Assembly: GCF_024055795.1 (NCBI RefSeq)
Contig: NZ_JAMXMY010000002.1
Span: 248,001-312,000 of the forward strand
DNA: 64,000 bases
Source of the DNA: Actinoallomurus purpureus
GTDB lineage: Bacteria; Actinomycetota; Actinomycetes; Streptosporangiales; Streptosporangiaceae
Direction: 5' to 3'
In this document: positions 53,369 through 64,000 of the stretch, in pieces
Layout of the letters: each line of letters begins with the position of its first letter
Position numbering within the stretch: position 1 is the first letter of the stretch
Translations under genes and position numbers: made by a program
The notes under the pieces: generated by a model
Told to the model about the DNA's origin: nothing
What the model saw: the letters and a program-made list of their open reading frames with translations, nothing else
The model's database searches: none

Positions 53369-53979
53369 CCGCGCTCACCAGACGCAAGGGCACGTCGGCC
53401 GAGACCCCCGCCGAGGAGACGGCGGCGGACGCAGCGGCGCGGCGGTCGCCGGCCACGGTCCCGCTGGCCGTCCTCGCCTGCGCGGTGCTCGTCGTCGCCG
53501 TCGGCTGCCTGTTCCTCTGGCACCAGAAGGCCGAGGACGACGCGGTCCAGCACGCCCGTGAGGACGGGCTGGCCGCCGCGCAGTCCGCCGCCAAGGACCT
53601 GCTGTCGTACAACTACCGGACGCTGGACTACGACCTGGGCAAGGCGAAGTCCGAGATGACCCCCGCGATGGCGAAGTCCTACACCGAGTACTGGAAGATC
53701 TTCCGGCCGTCGGTGGAGAAGAGCCAGACCCAGGCGCTGACCCAGATCCAGGTGGCGGGGGTGACGCAGGCGGCGGCCGACCACGTCGAGGTGCTCCTCT
53801 TCGTGAAGATGATCTCGGTGAACGCCGCGCACAAGGAGCCACAGGTCGACACCTCGTGGCCGCGCCTGCAGATGAAGAAGATCGGTAAGAGGTGGCTGAT
53901 CGACGGGCCGCGGATGACGACGCCGCCTCCGGCCTCTTCCGGCGCGACCCCGACGCCGACCCCGTCCGCCTCCAAGTGA
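53365..53979 (+). CDS. Mce-associated membrane protein 2
   Basis: 204 residues from ATG 53365, overlapping the preceding stop. One transmembrane helix (about 33-53) is followed by the same kind of Mas domain (LLSYNYRTLDYDLGKAKSEM and EYWKIFRPSVEKSQTQAL). The tail is Pro/Thr/Ser-rich. It ends the operon. Confidence 0.85.
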   Translation: MTALTRRKGTSAETPAEETAADAAARRSPATVPLAVLACAVLVVAVGCLFLWHQKAEDDAVQHAREDGLAAAQSAAKDLLSYNYRTLDYDLGKAKSEMTPAMAKSYTEYWKIFRPSVEKSQTQALTQIQVAGVTQAAADHVEVLLFVKMISVNAAHKEPQVDTSWPRLQMKKIGKRWLIDGPRMTTPPPASSGATPTPTPSASK

Positions 53980-54183
53980 CGATGATCGGCACGCGAGCTG
54001 CGACGTCGCCGCGCGCGGGTGCGGCGGCCGGCCGGCGCGCGGACGGAGAGGTGCCCGCTTCCCCGTAAACTATGGGCTTCCTCACCCTCGCTCAGGGGGC
54101 GGAATGTCCATGTCTAGTCTTGACGTGGGGCCGCTGACGAGCGATGCTGCGGAGCAACTGTGATGCATACCGTGGCAGCGCGC

Positions 54184-54212
54184 TCGACAGCGGTGTAGCA
54201 ATCGGCTACACT
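54184..54212 (+). promoter_or_regulatory. rpoBC promoter
   Basis: TCGACA, a 17-base spacer and TACACT. The -10 element is followed by GCCCCTTTGCGCTG, a run that I recall as conserved upstream of rpoB in actinomycetes. It lies about 125 bases before the rpoB start codon. A second possible box pair (TTGACG, GATGCT) lies about 70 bases further upstream. Confidence 0.6.
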
Positions 54213-54336
54213 GCCCCTTTGCGCTGCCCTCTGACTATCCACACATCGGCACCCCCGTTTTGGCGGGGTTCATTCGACGTGGATCGTCTGGCGTGCGCGT
54301 CGTCAGTCCCGCCGCGAGCCCTCGGAAGGACCACTC

Positions 54337-57804
<3,468 letters not shown>

Positions 57805-57940
57805 GGATCGGTGAGCCGAGGCGTGCACGACGTGAGCGGCCGTCAGGGCGGACATCGCCCTGCCGGTCGCTCCCGAAGTGAGCGCCACGGCGGATCCGAC
57901 CTCGGAATCGGCATACGACAACAGGGGACTGGTTAACAAA

Positions 57941-61816
<3,876 letters not shown>

Positions 61817-61844
61817 CCGATCGTTGTAGGGCGGAACGCAGGCC

Positions 61845-61879
61845 AGGGGCCGTCTCCGGGTGTTCCGGAGGCGGCCCCT
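61845..61879 (+). terminator. Terminator of rpoBC
   Basis: AGGGGCCGTCTCCGG and CCGGAGGCGGCCCCT form a 15-bp stem with one G-T type mismatch. Confidence 0.8.
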
Positions 61880-62094
61880 CGCCGTTTCACCACGACCGTG
61901 GGCGAGGACGGTGATTTGCGGTCATGCCGGTGACCAGGGCAGTCTGGTCCGGTGAACCAGCGGAGGACACACCGACTGGGGGCCGACGCCCGGACCGGGA
62001 GGGCCGTGATTCGACACAGGCCTTCCAGTGATGTCATGCGGCCGGCCCGCCGGAGGCGAGTCGCCCGCGGAGCCGGCGCTGAAGGAGTCCGACG

Positions 62095-64000
62095 ATGACC
62101 GAGCAGAACGGCGGCCAGGGATCTCACTGGCCACCGCCTGACCAGCAAGGATCATCCGAGTCGCCCGACAGCGACAAGGGTGCCGCACCGGGCGGCCCGG
62201 AGGAGCCGAAGGAGCCGGCGCCGCCGGTGCCCGAGGGGCTGTCCGAGGACGTCCTCGAGTCGGGCCGCACCGTCATGTTCGGTGCCCCGCGCCGCCCCAT
62301 CACTCCGCCCGCGCCCGCCGAGGGCGACGCGGCCGGGTCCGGTGCGGCCGGGACGGAATCCGCCGCCGGCGAGCAGGCGCCGCCGCCCTACGGCGCGCCC
62401 GGGCAGCCGTACGGCCCGCCGGGCTCGCCACCCCCGTACGGAACGCCCGGAGCACCGCCGCCTCCACCGCCGTACGGTCAGCCGGGCACGCCGCCGGCCT
62501 ACGGTCAGCCCTCCTATGGTCAGCCTCCGTACGGCACGCCGGGGGAGCAGCCTCCTCCGCCCCCGTACGGCCAGCAGCCGCCCGCCGGCGGGCCGCCGTA
62601 CGGCGGACGCCCGGAGGACCAGCCGCCGTACGGCCAGCCGGGCACGCCCCCGCCCTACGGCCAGGCTTCCTACGGTCAGCCGCCGTACGGCCAGCCGGGC
62701 ACGCCGCCGCCGTACGGTCAGCAGCCCTACGGCCGGCCGGGTGAGCAGCCCGGTTCGCCGTACGGTCAGCCGGGCTCTCCGTACGGCCAGGGGAGCGAGC
62801 AGTCCGCGCCGTCGTACGGTCAGCAGGGTCAGCAGGGTCAGCAGCCGGGCTCTCCGTACGGTCAGCCGGGCGAGCAGCCCGGTTCGCCGTACGGTCAGCC
62901 CCCCGCATCGCCCTACGGTCAGCAGCCTTACGGGCAGCCGCCCACGGGGCCGTCCTCGTACGGCCGGCCGGGCGAGCAGAATGACCCGCAGCAGCCCTCC
63001 TACGGCGACCAGGGGCCGTACGGCCAGCCTGGGTACTCCCAGCCCCACGGTCAGCCCTTGGGCGGCCCTGCGACGCCTCCGGCGTTCGGCGAGCCGGGCG
63101 GGAGCGTCGGCTCGGAGGGTGCGCCGTCGGCCCCCTCGCCGGGCACGGACGAGGACGAGGGCGAGCGCACCTCGGTCGTTCCCCCGTCGGAGCCGACCGG
63201 TGAACGCCCGGCACCGTCAGCCGAGGGCGGTTTCGGCGCGCCGGCGACCACGGCCTTCCGGGCCTCTGAGGGAGAAGGAGCGACGGGCGAGCACCTGCCT
63301 CCGTCGTCTTTCGGGGCGCCGTCGCCGGCGTCCGGCGGCACCGACCAGCCCCAGCCGCCCTCCACGATGCTGGACCGGCCACTGGAGACGGGGCCGTCCG
63401 GGGGCGAGCAGTCGTCGCGGACGGGCGACATCCCGGCCTTCGGCGCACCGCCGGGTGACGTTCCAGCGTTCGGCGCGCCCTTTTCCGGCGAGCCCGCGTC
63501 GAGCGAGCCGCTGCCGGGGGACGACCGGGGCGATGGCGAGAACGGCGGCGCGGAGCGAACGATGCTCGTGCCGCCTCCGGAGGCCGGCTTCGCGGAGCGG
63601 AGCCGCGTCGACGAGGAACCCCCTCCTTACGGCGCCGACAAGCCCGCCGGGGCGGCGCCCGACGTGGACGGCGTCAGCACCACCGCCTTCGGCCGGCCGT
63701 CGTCTCCGTCCTCGACCGGGGAGCACGCGCCGTACGGCGGGCAGCCGGTGGGCGAGTCGGGTCCGCAGCCCTGGGCCGCGCCGTCCGGGGAGCCGGGCGG
63801 TGGCCCGCAGCAGACCGGCCCGCAGGGGTCCGGTGAGCGGCAGGGGCCGCCGCAGGGCTACCCGCAGCAGGGGTACGGCCAGCCCGCCTACGGACAGCAG
63901 CAGGGTTACGGCCAGCAGCAGCCGTTCGGCGAGCAGGGCCAGGGTCAGCAGGGCCAGCAGGGCCAGCAGGGCCAGGGTCAGCAGCCGTACGGCCAGCAGG
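62095..64000 (+). CDS. Proline/tyrosine/glutamine-rich protein, partial
   Basis: Open from ATG 62095 (GAAGGAG eight bases upstream) to the window edge, over 635 codons. After a 55-residue acidic start it is a low-complexity protein. It has dozens of [10 protein letters not shown] units around residues 95-320 and again near the end, which suggests an intrinsically disordered domain. Short threonine motifs recur outside the tyrosine-rich blocks: [44 protein letters not shown]. Such proteins often end in membrane or FHA-related domains beyond what is visible here. Function unknown. Confidence 0.7.
   Translation, partial: MTEQNGGQGSHWPPPDQQGSSESPDSDKGAAPGGPEEPKEPAPPVPEGLSEDVLESGRTVMFGAPRRPITPPAPAEGDAAGSGAAGTESAAGEQAPPPYGAPGQPYGPPGSPPPYGTPGAPPPPPPYGQPGTPPAYGQPSYGQPPYGTPGEQPPPPPYGQQPPAGGPPYGGRPEDQPPYGQPGTPPPYGQASYGQPPYGQPGTPPPYGQQPYGRPGEQPGSPYGQPGSPYGQGSEQSAPSYGQQGQQGQQPGSPYGQPGEQPGSPYGQPPASPYGQQPYGQPPTGPSSYGRPGEQNDPQQPSYGDQGPYGQPGYSQPHGQPLGGPATPPAFGEPGGSVGSEGAPSAPSPGTDEDEGERTSVVPPSEPTGERPAPSAEGGFGAPATTAFRASEGEGATGEHLPPSSFGAPSPASGGTDQPQPPSTMLDRPLETGPSGGEQSSRTGDIPAFGAPPGDVPAFGAPFSGEPASSEPLPGDDRGDGENGGAERTMLVPPPEAGFAERSRVDEEPPPYGADKPAGAAPDVDGVSTTAFGRPSSPSSTGEHAPYGGQPVGESGPQPWAAPSGEPGGGPQQTGPQGSGERQGPPQGYPQQGYGQPAYGQQQGYGQQQPFGEQGQGQQGQQGQQGQGQQPYGQQ

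Overview
The window is high-GC actinobacterial chromosome. The core gene order (tRNA-Thr, tRNA-Met, rpmG, hadA, hadB, murB ... tRNA-Trp, secE, nusG, rplK, rplA, rplJ, rplL, rpoB, rpoC) matches the block found in Streptomyces and Mycobacterium. Protein sequences, lipobox lipoproteins and an mce locus fit a filamentous actinomycete, probably of the Streptosporangiales/Thermomonosporaceae (Actinomadura-like). That lineage is an inference from gene content only.

Region 1 (1 to about 20,000) is accessory DNA. From 1 to about 9,230 lies the right part of an actinomycete integrative and conjugative element (AICE). It carries the start of an excisionase gene, a rolling-circle-type Rep, a TraB/FtsK-like DNA translocase, small transfer or hypothetical genes, a Pra-like activator, a GntR (Kor-like) repressor with palindromic operators, an XRE regulator and a Pif-like Nudix protein. 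A structured non-coding tract with a ~154-nt imperfect hairpin follows. The element ends at a 3' fragment of tRNA-Tyr (9,180-9,229) that serves as an att site. Directly after it begins a second int-xis-rep module in the same orientation (9,443-12,446), so two elements appear to sit in tandem. The second element has no transfer module in view. Its rep start looks eroded, and a type III PLP decarboxylase gene lies next to it. From 13.8 to 20 kb there are small hypothetical genes, a frameshifted gene, a truncated integrase and another copy of the integrase-arm-like repeat, which looks like a graveyard of older insertions.

Region 2 (20,169-24,327) holds metabolic and enzyme genes: a GNAT acetyltransferase, a secreted alpha/beta hydrolase, an amidohydrolase and an acyl-CoA dehydrogenase.

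Region 3 (24,721-36,147) is the conserved translation, cell-wall and export block: two tRNAs, rpmG, hadAB and murB, then a double GNAT gene, adenosine deaminase, a repeat-rich secreted protein, an ECF-like sigma factor with a membrane partner, an aminotransferase, tRNA-Trp, secE, nusG, rplK and rplA.

Region 4 (36,357-43,552) has two paralogous lipoprotein genes flanking a divergent NCS1 permease and LuxR/ATPase regulator pair, then rplJ-rplL behind a leader.

Region 5 (44,029-53,979) is an Mce lipid-import operon: the ATPase mkl (mceG), two YrbE permeases, mceA, B, C, E and F, and two Mce-associated proteins. No mceD is present. A palindrome matching the published KstR2-type motif lies inside the best promoter candidate upstream.

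Region 6 (54,184 to the end) is rpoB-rpoC, with Asn at the E. coli Ser531 position of the rifampicin pocket, followed by a proline/tyrosine-rich protein that runs off the window.
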